This document shows, piece by piece, positions 45,758 through 53,922 of a DNA stretch of 64,000 nt (position 1 is its first letter; every line of letters starts with the position of its first letter). The position numbers and the translations under genes were made by a program. Location of the stretch: the NCBI RefSeq assembly GCF_000934545.1, contig NZ_CP010554.1, positions 372,001-436,000 of the forward strand. Direction: 5' to 3'. This DNA comes from Rugosibacter aromaticivorans. Lineage in GTDB: Bacteria; Pseudomonadota; Gammaproteobacteria; Burkholderiales; Rhodocyclaceae. The notes under the pieces were generated by a model. It was not told the DNA's origin. It worked only from the letters and a program-made list of their open reading frames with translations, and did not search any database.

Positions 45758-46519
45758 ATGAAGATTGCCACCTGGAATGTGAACTCTTTTAAAGTACGCC
45801 TGCCGCATGTACTGGACTGGCTCGCCACAACGCAGGCTGATGTGCTGTGTTTACAGGAAACCAAAATGGAAGACAAGGTGTTTCCCTATGCCGAGCTTCT
45901 GGCCGCCGGGTATCACGCTGTCCATAACGGGCAGAAAACCTACAACGGGGTTGCCATTCTGTCGCGCAGTGAAATGACGGATGTACATCTTGATATCCCT
46001 GATTTTGCGGACACGCAAAAGCGCGTGATTGCAGCCACTGTCGATGGCGTGCGCATTGTTTGCGGCTATATGCCCAATGGCCAGGCTGTTGGCTCTGAAA
46101 AATATGCCTACAAGCTGCAATGGTATGCCGCCTTGACCCGCTGGCTACAGCAGGAGATTGCACAGCATCCGCGACTTGCCCTGCTGGGCGACTTTAATAT
46201 TGCACCGGAAGATCGCGACGTGCATGACCCCGCCGCCTGGAAAGATCAGATTTTATGCAGCGAAGCAGAGCGTGCAGCGCTGCGTCAATTGCAAGCGCTG
46301 GGGCTGGCCGATGCTTTTCGGCTGTTTGACCAGCCCGAGAAGATTTTTTCCTGGTGGGATTATCGGCAAATGGGCTTTCGCCTTAATCGCGGCTTGCGCA
46401 TTGATCATATTTTGCTCACGCCTGCGCTGGCAAGCTTGTGTCGCACCTGTGTGATTGACAAAGCGCCCCGCAAGCTGGAACGTCCATCGGATCATGCGCC
46501 GGTGATCGCCGAACTTTAA
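45758..46519 (+). CDS. xthA: Exodeoxyribonuclease III (AP endonuclease)
   Basis: 253-residue endonuclease/exonuclease/phosphatase-fold enzyme of base excision repair. Motifs: MKIATWNVNSFKVRLPHVLDWL, the metal Glu in LCLQETKMED, YNGVAILSR, the catalytic GDFNIAPEDRDVHDP, and the terminal RPSDHAPVIAEL with the catalytic His. Active-site Tyr in CGYMPNG. Length near E. coli XthA (268). It starts 28 bases after rsmA and converges on the decayed aliA remnant. Confidence 0.95.
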   Translation: MKIATWNVNSFKVRLPHVLDWLATTQADVLCLQETKMEDKVFPYAELLAAGYHAVHNGQKTYNGVAILSRSEMTDVHLDIPDFADTQKRVIAATVDGVRIVCGYMPNGQAVGSEKYAYKLQWYAALTRWLQQEIAQHPRLALLGDFNIAPEDRDVHDPAAWKDQILCSEAERAALRQLQALGLADAFRLFDQPEKIFSWWDYRQMGFRLNRGLRIDHILLTPALASLCRTCVIDKAPRKLERPSDHAPVIAEL

Positions 46520-46530
46520 AAAATCAATTC

Positions 46531-46562
46531 ATGCTGCTTTAGATGGTGCCATCAAGCAGCAT
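46531..46562. terminator. Stem-loop between xthA and the aliA remnant
   Basis: ATGCTGCTT pairs with AAGCAGCAT (46531-46539 / 46554-46562), with an inner GATGG/CCATC stem. On the minus strand a T6 run follows five to ten bases later; on the plus strand no T-run. Possible terminator, overlapping the aliA 3' end. Confidence 0.45.
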
Positions 46563-46828
46563 TTGGCGCAGTTTGAATTTCTGAATTTTCCCGGAAGGCT
46601 TCATAGGCATGGCATCCAGCGCAATCAAGCGCTCGGGGATGTATTGCAGGGTGACTTTTTGTGCTTTTAAAAAGCTCGCAACCGAAGACAGGTCAACGCT
46701 TTGCCCCGACTTGGAGGTAACAATCGCACAGGCGCGTTCGCCGAGTCGATCATCAGGATAGGCGGCGATGGCGGGATGACGCTACAGCAGAGTTTCAAAC
46801 TCAACCACCGGGATGTTCTCACCGCCAC
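46541..46828 (-). pseudogene. 3' remnant of an AMP-dependent acyl-CoA ligase (aliA-like)
   Basis: Only the last about 95 codons of an acyl-CoA synthetase survive: GGENIPVVEFETLL at the conserved hinge, an in-frame TAG where Tyr is expected, HPAIAAYPDDRLGERACAIV, then FLKAQKVTLQYIPERLIALD and the catalytic-Lys motif MPMKPSGKIQKFKLRQML. Several residues are missing before YPDDRLGE. It is fused directly to the end of the aliB-like remnant, so a deletion removed most of the gene. A cyclohexanecarboxylate-CoA ligase identity is inferred from neighbouring badI. Confidence 0.75.
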
Positions 46829-47597
46829 GACGGCACGCCCGGCACGTGTGCGGGCAAGAACGGTTTTCACGATTTGGGCGGTGCCATCACCCAGATGGAA
46901 ACCCAGCACGTCGCGTAACCTTTGTTCCATCAGGCCACGGTCATAGCCGCCATGACCGGAATGTCAGCAAGCACTGATGGACGACATCGTAAGCCAGCTT
47001 GGGTGCCCACCATTTACACAGGGCCGCTTCAGCCGTGTGCGGCGCACCCTTGTCTTTTCAAAAAACTCGCGCTGGGTCACATAGACCCGGGTTTCTTCGA
47101 GCGCAACACGGGCTACCGCCAGCACTTGAAGGCCGATCAAGGCACGAGAAAAATCAAAGCCCCGTAGGACTTGTACGAAGGGCGCGGATTGGCACTCACC
47201 GAGCCACCGCGCGGCTCGGTGAGTGCCGCCGCAAACAGTATTTCACCTTGCGTGAGCTTGGGTTAGCCAAGGTTTGACGATCTCCGGCGTGCCGTGGTGC
47301 GCCAGAATCTGCCCGTTTAACGAGGCCAGCGGATTGACATAGGAAATACCGAGGTCGGCTCGCGCAATTTCTGCGTGAATGACACCTGCTGCCAGGCAAT
47401 CCAGGCCTTGGCTGCCATGCTGTTCTGGCAATTCAGGTGCGATGAAATCCCATCTGCCCCATTTCACGCATCAGGGTGCGATCCAGCACGCGGGTTTGGT
47501 CGCGTTCTAAAAAGTCCGGGGCTACGCGCCCGGTGGCAAAGCGGCGGGCTTGTTCGGCCAGCATCGTGAGGTCTTCATCAAGATAAGGATTCATCAT
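46829..47597 (-). pseudogene. Broken acyl-CoA dehydrogenase (aliB-like, cyclohexanecarboxyl-CoA dehydrogenase)
   Basis: Starts with ribosome site AGGAGAG and MMNPYLDEDLTMLAEQARRF, continuing RVLDRTLMREMGQMG. A frameshift leads to FIAPELPEQHGSQGLDCLAAG and ISYVNPLASLNGQILAHHG; another shift reaches LFAAALTEPRGGS. A deletion with an inverted-repeat scar removes the central FAD region. It resumes DFSRALIGLQVLAVARVALEETRVYVTQRE, breaks again, then shows the tail GYDRGLMEQRLRDVLGFHLGDGTAQIVK. At least three frame changes and a missing middle make it nonfunctional. Family resemblance is to acyl-CoA dehydrogenases of alicyclic acid clusters. Confidence 0.8.
47191..47227. repeat. Perfect 15-bp inverted repeat with 7-base spacer in the aliB remnant
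   Basis: Arms 47191-47205 (GGCACTCACCGAGCC) and 47213-47227 are exact reverse complements. One arm encodes the conserved ALTEPRGGS site; the other replaces the sequence that should follow. Confidence 0.95.
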
Positions 47598-47618
47598 CTC
47601 TCCTGCGTGAATTCAAAA

Positions 47619-47642
47619 GCCGAACGCGGGGGTGCGTTCGGC
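47619..47642 (-). terminator. Likely terminator after badI
   Basis: GCCGAACGC / GCGTTCGGC arms (47619-47627, 47634-47642) around a six-base loop; on the minus strand TTTT follows. It lies between badI and the aliB remnant. Confidence 0.65.
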
Positions 47643-47672
47643 GTTCATGGGCGGGGTGCTAGCTAACAGAGC

Positions 47673-48455
47673 TCACTTCGCGTATTTGCGGAAGTCAGGC
47701 TTGCGCTTTTCCAGAAAAGCCTTGACGCCTTCGCGCGACTCTTCGGTGTCGTAGTAAAGTTTTAATGCGTACATGCCCATGCCTGCAATGCCGGCTTGGT
47801 GCGCGGTATCCATGTTGAAAGAGCGTTTGGCAATGGCAATCGCGGTGGGACTTTTTTCCATGATCTCGTCGCACCATTTTTGCACTTCCGTATCGAGCTG
47901 GTCATGCGGTACGACGGCGTTCACCAAGCCCATGGCCAACGCCTCGGCTGCGGGGTAGCGGCGGCATAAATACCAGATCTCACGCGCTCTTTTCTCGCCA
48001 ACGACACGGGCCAGAAAAGCCGTGCCATAGCCTGGATCGACCGAGCCTACTTTGGGCCCTACTTGGGCGAAGGTGGCGTTTTCGGAGGCAATAGTGAAAT
48101 CGCAGATTGTGCACAGCACGTTGCCACCGCCGACAGCATAGCCTTGTACGCGAGCAATCACGGGTTTGGGTACATCGCGAATCGCGTTATGTAGTTCTTC
48201 AACAGGTAGACCGACCGTGCCACGACCGTCGTACTGACCTTCATGCGCTGACTGATCGCCTCCGGTGCAAAACGCTTTTTCTCCGGCCCCGGCCAGCACG
48301 ATAACGCCAATTTCGTGGGTGTAGCCTGCTTTATTAATGGCATGAATCAGTTCGTCGCAAGTCTTTCCGCGAAATGCATTCATTTTTTCTGGGCGGTTGA
48401 TGGTGATCCAGGCAGCGCCATTGCGTACTTCGTACAAAATATCTTCGTAGTTCAT
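47673..48455 (-). CDS. badI: 2-ketocyclohexanecarboxyl-CoA hydrolase
   Basis: 260-residue crotonase-family ring-opening enzyme turning 2-ketocyclohexanecarboxyl-CoA into pimelyl-CoA. It tracks Rhodopseudomonas BadI closely as I recall that sequence: YEVRNGAAWITINRPEKMNAFRG, CTGGDQSAHEGQYDGRGTVGLP, AIRDVPKPVIARVQGYAVGGGNVL, GPKVGSVDPGYGTAFLARVVGEKRAREIWY and the unusually conserved end SFNMDTAHQAGIAGMGMYALK. The related MenB is the main alternative, but these strings are BadI-like. Intact frame, own terminator, while its pathway neighbours are broken. Confidence 0.88.
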   Translation of the reverse strand: MNYEDILYEVRNGAAWITINRPEKMNAFRGKTCDELIHAINKAGYTHEIGVIVLAGAGEKAFCTGGDQSAHEGQYDGRGTVGLPVEELHNAIRDVPKPVIARVQGYAVGGGNVLCTICDFTIASENATFAQVGPKVGSVDPGYGTAFLARVVGEKRAREIWYLCRRYPAAEALAMGLVNAVVPHDQLDTEVQKWCDEIMEKSPTAIAIAKRSFNMDTAHQAGIAGMGMYALKLYYDTEESREGVKAFLEKRKPDFRKYAK

Positions 48456-48769
48456 GCAGTGATCCTTTTGTTAAATTGAGGAAGAGATGAAGATGATTGT
48501 GATGAGAGAATAAACACCATCGCGATGCTTATTTTTCAGCTGATTTTTTTATGGGTAATGCCTTCAATGCCGCATTAATTTTCGCGGTCTATCCATGGCG
48601 ATTTTTTCGCCGGTCTTGCTCATTGTCGGCACATATTACGGCGAAGTGTCATTTATTCAAACGGACGTAGAGTTCCCTAGTAACGAGAGTGATACAGTGT
48701 TAAACCTTATCGGCATGCACCGCGAGTAAATTCAAAAGAGTATTTTTTAAACGCAAACGATTTTTTTTG
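48456..48769. other. 314-base divergent gap between badI and the CDF exporter; no gene seen
   Basis: A/T-richer than its surroundings. It should hold the badI promoter (minus) and the exporter promoter (plus). CAAAAGGATC near 48469 is the likely badI ribosome site read on the minus strand. No repeat copy, hairpin or metal-regulator dyad was recognised. Confidence 0.5.
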
Positions 48770-49726
48770 ATGTCCTTGCACCCACTTTATTCTATGCACG
48801 AAACCCATGATCACTCTGTCAGCGGCCATAGCCATAACCATGGACACAGCCACGGCCCGGCGGCGTTCAATCGCGCCTTCATTGTGGGGATCGGGCTGAA
48901 TGTTGCCTTCGTCATTGTCGAAGCCTTCTACGGCTGGCGTGCCGAATCGTTGGCCTTGTTGGCAGATGCCGGACATAACCTCTCGGATGTTGCTGGCCTG
49001 CTGTTGAGCTGGGGCGCTGTGGCTGCTGGCAGGCGAGCGCCCGACGCGCGGCACACGTATGGTTGGCGACGCGCATCCATCCTCGCTGCGTTTGCCAATG
49101 CCGTTTTGTTGTTGGTCGCGATGGGGTCGCTCTTGTGGGAGGCGGCGCATCGGCTGCATTCACCGGTACCCGTTGCGGGCCTTACCGTCATCAGTGTGGC
49201 GGCCATCGGCGTGGTGATCAATGGCGCTACCGCCGCGCTTTTTATGGCCGGGCGCGAGCATGACATCAACATTCGCGGCGCATTTTTGCATATGGCAGCC
49301 GATGCGCTGGTGTCCCTCGGCGTTGCGTTGGCGGGTGTATTGTATTTATGGTGGGGCTGGGCCTGGCTTGATCCGGTGACTAGCATCGTCATTGCGCTCA
49401 TCATCATCATGGGCACCTGGGGCTTGTTTCGTCAGTCGCTGCATTTGTTGTTCGACGGTGTGCCCGAAGGCATTGAGCTTGCCTCGGTAGATGCCTGGCT
49501 GCGCAGCCAACCCGGCGTGACAGACGTGCATGACTTGCACGTCTGGGCCATGAGCACAACAGAGTGCGCGCTAACCGCCCATCTTGTCATGCCATCCGGT
49601 CATCCGGGAGATGCGGTTCTTGGGGCGATAGAAAACGTGCTACAACGTGAATTTTCGATCACACATTCCACGCTGCAAATTGAGCTCGAAAGCCATGATC
49701 ATGGCTGTAACACAACAATCACTTGA
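48770..49726 (+). CDS. Cation diffusion facilitator metal exporter (CzcD/ZitB-like)
   Basis: About 318 residues, six helices, exporting Zn2+ or similar cations by proton antiport. A His-rich N-terminus (HETHDHSVSGHSHNHGHSHG) precedes the membrane part. The two metal-site motifs HxxxD are in LADAGHNLSDVAG (TM2) and HMAADALVSLG (TM5). The cytoplasmic C-terminal domain has DVHDLHVWAMSTTECALTAHLV and a last His-containing HDHGC. The ATG at 48770 follows an in-frame TTG; M at 48794 is another option. No ribosome site is strong. Stand-alone gene, ending 15 bases before a repeat copy. Confidence 0.92.
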   Translation: MSLHPLYSMHETHDHSVSGHSHNHGHSHGPAAFNRAFIVGIGLNVAFVIVEAFYGWRAESLALLADAGHNLSDVAGLLLSWGAVAAGRRAPDARHTYGWRRASILAAFANAVLLLVAMGSLLWEAAHRLHSPVPVAGLTVISVAAIGVVINGATAALFMAGREHDINIRGAFLHMAADALVSLGVALAGVLYLWWGWAWLDPVTSIVIALIIIMGTWGLFRQSLHLLFDGVPEGIELASVDAWLRSQPGVTDVHDLHVWAMSTTECALTAHLVMPSGHPGDAVLGAIENVLQREFSITHSTLQIELESHDHGCNTTIT

Positions 49727-49740
49727 AGCGCTGATAATCA

Positions 49741-49768
49741 AAAAGTCGGCGCTGGTGACACGGCAAAC
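49741..49768 (+). repeat. Dispersed KVGAGDT-type repeat, copy 12 (intergenic)
   Basis: AAAAGTCGGCGCTGGTGACA then CGGCAAAC; the 27 bases from 49742 are identical to the fadE copy. It follows the CDF exporter stop, same strand, and ends 12 bases before the ribosome site of the SDR gene. Confidence 0.85.
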
Positions 49769-49789
49769 ATACCCAAAAAGGAGAAAATC

Positions 49790-50557
49790 TTGACTACTGA
49801 CTCAAACAATCCACGTGAATTAGCCGTCATGGTGGGCGCTACCGGTGCGTTAGGAAAATTTGTAGCACACCGGCTTGTGGCATCCGGTCTTGATCTGTTA
49901 GCCATCGGGCGATCAGAAAAAGAACTCAAGGCGCTCACTGAAAGCTCTGCGCATATTCGTTATTGCGTAGCGGATATCAGTGAGGATTCCGCCATCGCAA
50001 AAATTGCGCAACAGGTGGATAGAACGGTTCGCATGGCCATTCATGCGCCTGGCGTGCCGGTGGCCGGTGGCGTGTTGGACGCGAGCCCACTGGTTTTGGC
50101 GCAGGCGGTCAATATTAAAGCCGGTGGCATGCTGCGCCTTTTTCGCGCGGTGGAAAGCCATCTGGTGCGTGGCTCTCGTTTGGTTGCCGTTGGCGGACAT
50201 TACGGCTTTGAGCCGACAGCTTATGCTGCAACGGCGGGCGTTGCTAATGCTGCGCTCACCAATTTAATGCGCCAATTGAGCTGGGCATTGGGCGAGCGTG
50301 GCATTACCGCGCACCTGGTTGCACCCGGCCCGGCAGAGACCGAACGCCTCCACGCCATTGCGACAGCGAGTGCAGCAAAGCGGGGAGTAGCCCCCGCAGT
50401 GGTGCTCGATGAATTTCGCCAGGACTCGGCCATTCGTGCCTTTACCTCGCCGGAGCAAGTGGCCTGGGGTATTTGCTTGCTTTTAGCCCCCGAGGCCGAT
50501 GCCATGGCGGGGTCATCCTTGATGCTGGATTCTGGCCGGCGCCACGGTTTGCCGTAA
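49790..50557 (+). CDS. Atypical short-chain dehydrogenase/reductase-fold protein
   Basis: 255 residues with an SDR-like Rossmann fold: VMVGATGALGKFVAHRLVASG at the N-terminus, CVADISEDS, IHAPGVPVAGG and the terminal AMAGSSLMLDSGRRHGLP. The catalytic YxxxK is not intact: the expected site reads TAYAATAGVANAAL, with Ala where Lys should be, and the Ser position reads VGGHYG. It may have a different chemistry or be a binding protein. TTG start at 49790, supported by AAAGGAG seven bases upstream. Leads a run with the tautomerase and the beta-CASP nuclease. Confidence 0.78.
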   Translation: MTTDSNNPRELAVMVGATGALGKFVAHRLVASGLDLLAIGRSEKELKALTESSAHIRYCVADISEDSAIAKIAQQVDRTVRMAIHAPGVPVAGGVLDASPLVLAQAVNIKAGGMLRLFRAVESHLVRGSRLVAVGGHYGFEPTAYAATAGVANAALTNLMRQLSWALGERGITAHLVAPGPAETERLHAIATASAAKRGVAPAVVLDEFRQDSAIRAFTSPEQVAWGICLLLAPEADAMAGSSLMLDSGRRHGLP

Positions 50558-50602
50558 AAATTTCACAGAGAAACTTGAAGGAGAAACCCCAAGGAGATCA
50601 TC

Positions 50603-51070
50603 ATGCCTGTTGCTCATATCAACGTATTGCAAGGCCACTCGAAAGACGTTTTAAAACGCGTGATTCATGATGTTTCAATGGTTATGGCCGAGGTGCTCAC
50701 GGCACCCAAAGAGCGGTTAGAGATTTGGGTTACCGAGATCGATCCCGATCTTTGGGGCATTGCGGGCGAGCCTGCCAGTGAGGTTTTAAAAACCCGGCCG
50801 CGTGGCCAGGTGGAGATGCCGTATATCGAAATAGTCATTATGGAAGGGCGCAGTCTGGCGCAACATCATCAACTGATTGCTGCCGTGACGGATGTGATTG
50901 AAAAAAATTTAGGCACAGAACGAAATCGTATCCGGGTGCATATTGCCAACTGCACGCCGGACCACTGGGGCATCGGCGGCATTCCTGCTGCGATCAGTAG
51001 AAAAGCAGAAATCCAAGCGCGTAAGATCGAAGTGGGCGGCGACTTAACCGTCGTGAAGGGAAGTCAATGA
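50603..51070 (+). CDS. Tandem 4-oxalocrotonate tautomerase-like protein
   Basis: 155 residues containing two tautomerase-fold units. The first begins PVAHINVLQGHSKDVLKRVI just after Met, giving the N-terminal catalytic Pro; the second begins MPYIEIVIMEGRSLAQHHQL at about residue 74, where an internal Pro could not act as N-terminal base. Both contain a typical ERxxIxVxIxxxxxxxWGIGG-like end (DPDLWGIAG; TPDHWGIGGIPA). Such fused forms resemble trans-3-chloroacrylate dehalogenase subunits or TomN-like proteins. Substrate unknown. Good AAGGAG site; the stop overlaps the next start (ATGA). Confidence 0.8.
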   Translation: MPVAHINVLQGHSKDVLKRVIHDVSMVMAEVLTAPKERLEIWVTEIDPDLWGIAGEPASEVLKTRPRGQVEMPYIEIVIMEGRSLAQHHQLIAAVTDVIEKNLGTERNRIRVHIANCTPDHWGIGGIPAAISRKAEIQARKIEVGGDLTVVKGSQ

Positions 51071-52470
51071 AACTTTCATTCTATGGTGCGGCGCGCGGTG
51101 TTACTGGCTCTTGCTCTCTTGTTGAAGGCGCAGATAAGCGAATACTCATTGATTGCGGTTTATATCAAGGTGGTCGTGAATTAAGCGAAGAAAATGTAGC
51201 ACCCTTTGGCTTTGATGCCACGGCGATTGATTTTGTTTTACTCACCCATGCGCACCTTGATCATTGCGGCAGGCTGCCTTTGCTCGCCAAGCGCGGGTTT
51301 CAAGGTGAAATCATTACGACCGCCGCGAGCCGCGAACTGGCGAAGGTGGTGATGCTCGATTCTGCCCATCTGCAAGAAGAAGATGCGCGTTGGCAATCCC
51401 GCAAACTCATGCGCCAAAACAAAGACAAGGGAGAGTTGCCGCAGCCACTGTATACCCAGCTTGATGCACTCAATTGTCTGGATTATTTCGGCCGCACAGC
51501 GCAGTACAAGCAGCCTATTGTCGTAGCCCCTGGAATCACTGCCACCTTCCTTGATGCCGGTCACATTCTTGGTTCAGCCAGTATTCATTTGACCATTGAG
51601 GCGGGGAGTGAAAAACGCAGTATGGTTTTTTCTGGTGACATCGGCAATGCGAATCGGCCAATACTGCGTGACCCGACACCACCACCGGCAAGTGATGTAG
51701 TGGTTATGGAAACAACGTATGGTGACCGGCTGCATAAACTACTTGAGCCCTCTATCGAAGAACTTTATCAAGCCATTGAAGAGACTTTCCGCCGTGGCGG
51801 TAATGTCATTATTCCGACCTTCGCATTAGAGCGTGCGCAAGAGATCCTTTTTTATTTGCGTGCCGGTGTTAAAAGTGGCCGGTTACGGCACAACGTGCAA
51901 GTCTTTCTTGATTCGCCGATGGCGATTTCAGCCACTGAAATTTTTCGTCGTCATCCGGAATGTTTCGATGCGGAAACGAGAACACTATTTGATTCCGGGC
52001 AAGACCCTTTTTCTTTGCCAGGGCTGCACTTCATACACGAGTCCTCAGAATCCATGGCCCTTAACGCAATCACCAGCGGAGCCGTTATTCTTGCCGGCTC
52101 GGGCATGGCGACCGGCGGACGGGTGCGGCATCATTTGAAACATAATTTGTGGCGCGAAAATTCGAGTGTCGTGTTTGTTGGATTTGCCGCCCAAGGCACT
52201 TTGGCGCGGCGCATTATCGATGGCGCTAAAGCGGTCACCCTGTTTGGTGAAGAGATTTTGGTGCGGGCGAAAATTTACACCATCAATGGATTCTCCGCGC
52301 ATGCCGATCGTGATGAGCTTCTGGCCTGGCATCGACATAGTCGTGCCCCGCGTACTTTTCTTGTGCATGGCGAAGAAGAGGTTATGCAAAAATTTTCCAC
52401 GCAACTTTCTTTGCAAAGCCCAGATACGCATGTCGAGATGCCTGAATTAGGTCAGACTTTTAATTTGTAA
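51067..52470 (+). CDS. Metallo-beta-lactamase / beta-CASP RNase-like nuclease
   Basis: 467-residue bacterial homologue of CPSF73/Ysh1. MBL motifs: TGSCSLVEGADKRILIDCG, the zinc motif THAHLDHCGRLP, DAGHILGSA, and FSGDIGNANRP. Beta-CASP motifs: VVMETTYGDRLH, NVIIPTFALERAQEIL, GSGMATGGRVRHHLKHN, and the RMMBL end FSAHADRDELLAW. Probably a zinc-dependent endo- or 5'-exoribonuclease. It overlaps the tautomerase gene by ATGA and precedes cbpA by 44 bases, so it belongs to the same run. Confidence 0.92.
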   Translation: MKLSFYGAARGVTGSCSLVEGADKRILIDCGLYQGGRELSEENVAPFGFDATAIDFVLLTHAHLDHCGRLPLLAKRGFQGEIITTAASRELAKVVMLDSAHLQEEDARWQSRKLMRQNKDKGELPQPLYTQLDALNCLDYFGRTAQYKQPIVVAPGITATFLDAGHILGSASIHLTIEAGSEKRSMVFSGDIGNANRPILRDPTPPPASDVVVMETTYGDRLHKLLEPSIEELYQAIEETFRRGGNVIIPTFALERAQEILFYLRAGVKSGRLRHNVQVFLDSPMAISATEIFRRHPECFDAETRTLFDSGQDPFSLPGLHFIHESSESMALNAITSGAVILAGSGMATGGRVRHHLKHNLWRENSSVVFVGFAAQGTLARRIIDGAKAVTLFGEEILVRAKIYTINGFSAHADRDELLAWHRHSRAPRTFLVHGEEEVMQKFSTQLSLQSPDTHVEMPELGQTFNL

Positions 52471-52514
52471 ATTCGGTCGCATATAACATCTATAAACCTT
52501 TTCAGGAAATGGTC

Positions 52515-53477
52515 ATGGAGTTTAAGGACTACTACAAAATCATGGGCGTTGAACGCAGTGCAACGCAGGATGAAATCAAGCGTGCTTACCGCCGGCTGGC
52601 ACGTAAGTATCACCCTGATGTGAGTAAGGCGGCGGATGCCGAGGTGCGCTTCAAGGAATTAGGCGAGGCGTATGAAGTGTTAAAAGATCCGGAAAAGCGC
52701 GCGGCCTATGATCGTCTGGGTGCCAATTGGAAAGGCGGTCAAGAGTTTCGTCCGCCACCGGACTGGAATGAGGGGTTCGAATTCTCTGGCGGTGGGTTCA
52801 CGAGCGGTGATGGCGCGGATTACAGCGAATTTTTTGAGCAGCTTTTTGGCCGTGCCACGCAAAACCGGGGTCAATCCCGGGGTGCGTCGTTTCACGCGCA
52901 TGGCACTGATCGCCATGCCAAGGTGCTGCTTGATCTGGAAGACGCTTATCACGGCGCTACCCGCACGATTGTCTTGCATGCGCCAGAAGTCGATGCTCAT
53001 GGCCATGTAGCCGTCCGTGAGCAAAAGCTGAATGTGACCATTCCGCGTGGTGTACGTGCGGGACAAAACATACGGCTGAGCGGACAGGGTGCGCCGGGTG
53101 TCGGCCAGGGCAAAGCGGGGGATCTGTACCTGGAAATCGAATTTCGACCGCATCCGCACTATCGAGTGGATCAGCGCGATGTCATGCTTGATTTGCCATT
53201 GGCTCCCTGGGAAGCGGCCTTGGGTGCTAGCGTTACTGTGCCTACGCCAAATGGCGCAGTTGAGCTAAAAATTCCGGCGGGATCTGCCCCCGGCGCTAAA
53301 TTGCGGCTAAAAGGCCGCGGTATTCCCACTGCAGCGGCGGGCGCCGTGGCAGGCGACTTTTATGTGGTGTTGCAGATTGCCCTGCCCCCGGCGAATGATG
53401 AGGCTGCCAAGGCGGTTTATAGTGACATGGCAAAACAGTTCCATGGATTTAATCCGCGCGCGAAATTAGGGGTGTGA
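52515..53477 (+). CDS. cbpA: DnaJ-type co-chaperone CbpA
   Basis: 320-residue class II J-protein (curved DNA-binding protein). The J-domain has FKDYYKIMGVERSATQDEIKRAYRRLARKYHPD with HPD near residue 33. A Gly/Phe-rich linker follows (WNEGFEFSGGGFTSGDG), then two C-terminal substrate-binding domains (VTIPRGVRAGQNIRLSGQG; MLDLPLAPWEAALGASVTVPTPNG; LRLKGRGIPT). ATG 52515 (MEFKDYY) is used rather than 52509; AGGA lies seven bases upstream. cbpM directly follows, as in E. coli. Confidence 0.93.
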   Translation: MEFKDYYKIMGVERSATQDEIKRAYRRLARKYHPDVSKAADAEVRFKELGEAYEVLKDPEKRAAYDRLGANWKGGQEFRPPPDWNEGFEFSGGGFTSGDGADYSEFFEQLFGRATQNRGQSRGASFHAHGTDRHAKVLLDLEDAYHGATRTIVLHAPEVDAHGHVAVREQKLNVTIPRGVRAGQNIRLSGQGAPGVGQGKAGDLYLEIEFRPHPHYRVDQRDVMLDLPLAPWEAALGASVTVPTPNGAVELKIPAGSAPGAKLRLKGRGIPTAAAGAVAGDFYVVLQIALPPANDEAAKAVYSDMAKQFHGFNPRAKLGV

Positions 53478-53479
53478 AC

Positions 53480-53800
53480 ATGAGCGACCAAACCATGCAA
53501 CCACTACTTGAAGGCGTCATTCTTGAAGAGCTGACGCAACTGACCTTGGCCGATGTTTGTCGCGCCTGTACAACGCATGCTGAAAGCATTATCGAGCTGG
53601 TAGATGAGGGCATTCTCACCCCGCTCGGTGATGTGCCGCAACGTTGGGTCTTTACCGGCCTGCATCTGCGACGTGCGCGCGTGGCTCTGCGCCTGCAAAG
53701 CGATCTTGGCGTTAATCGTGCCGGGGCGGCGTTGGCTGTGCAACTACTCGAAGAAATAGATGCGCTGCGCACTAGATTGCGTACCATGGATGTCGTGTGA
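53480..53800 (+). CDS. cbpM: Chaperone modulator CbpM
   Basis: 106-residue MerR-like helical protein that binds and inhibits the J-domain of CbpA. Features: EELTQLTLADVCRACTTHAESIIELVDEGILTPLG, WVFTGLHLRRARVALRLQSDLGVNRAGAALAVQLLEEI. Pairing with cbpA (stop-to-ATG gap two bases) makes the call firm. The ATG at 53480 has AGGGG nine bases upstream; a GTG at 53474 in the cbpA stop region is the alternative. Confidence 0.92.
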   Translation: MSDQTMQPLLEGVILEELTQLTLADVCRACTTHAESIIELVDEGILTPLGDVPQRWVFTGLHLRRARVALRLQSDLGVNRAGAALAVQLLEEIDALRTRLRTMDVV

Positions 53801-53922
53801 CGACGTACCGTCAATTCACCATGCCCAGGTTTTGCATTTTTAGTTTTTTCGAATGTTTGCAATGTTCGTAGGATTCGATGGGTTTCATTTTTTCAACTAA
53901 CCAAACAAAGGAGCAGTTGATC

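Noticed and set aside
47673..48455. Call of menB (naphthoyl-CoA synthase) for the crotonase gene
   Set aside because: No men genes nearby, and the long conserved strings and ali remnants fit BadI better.
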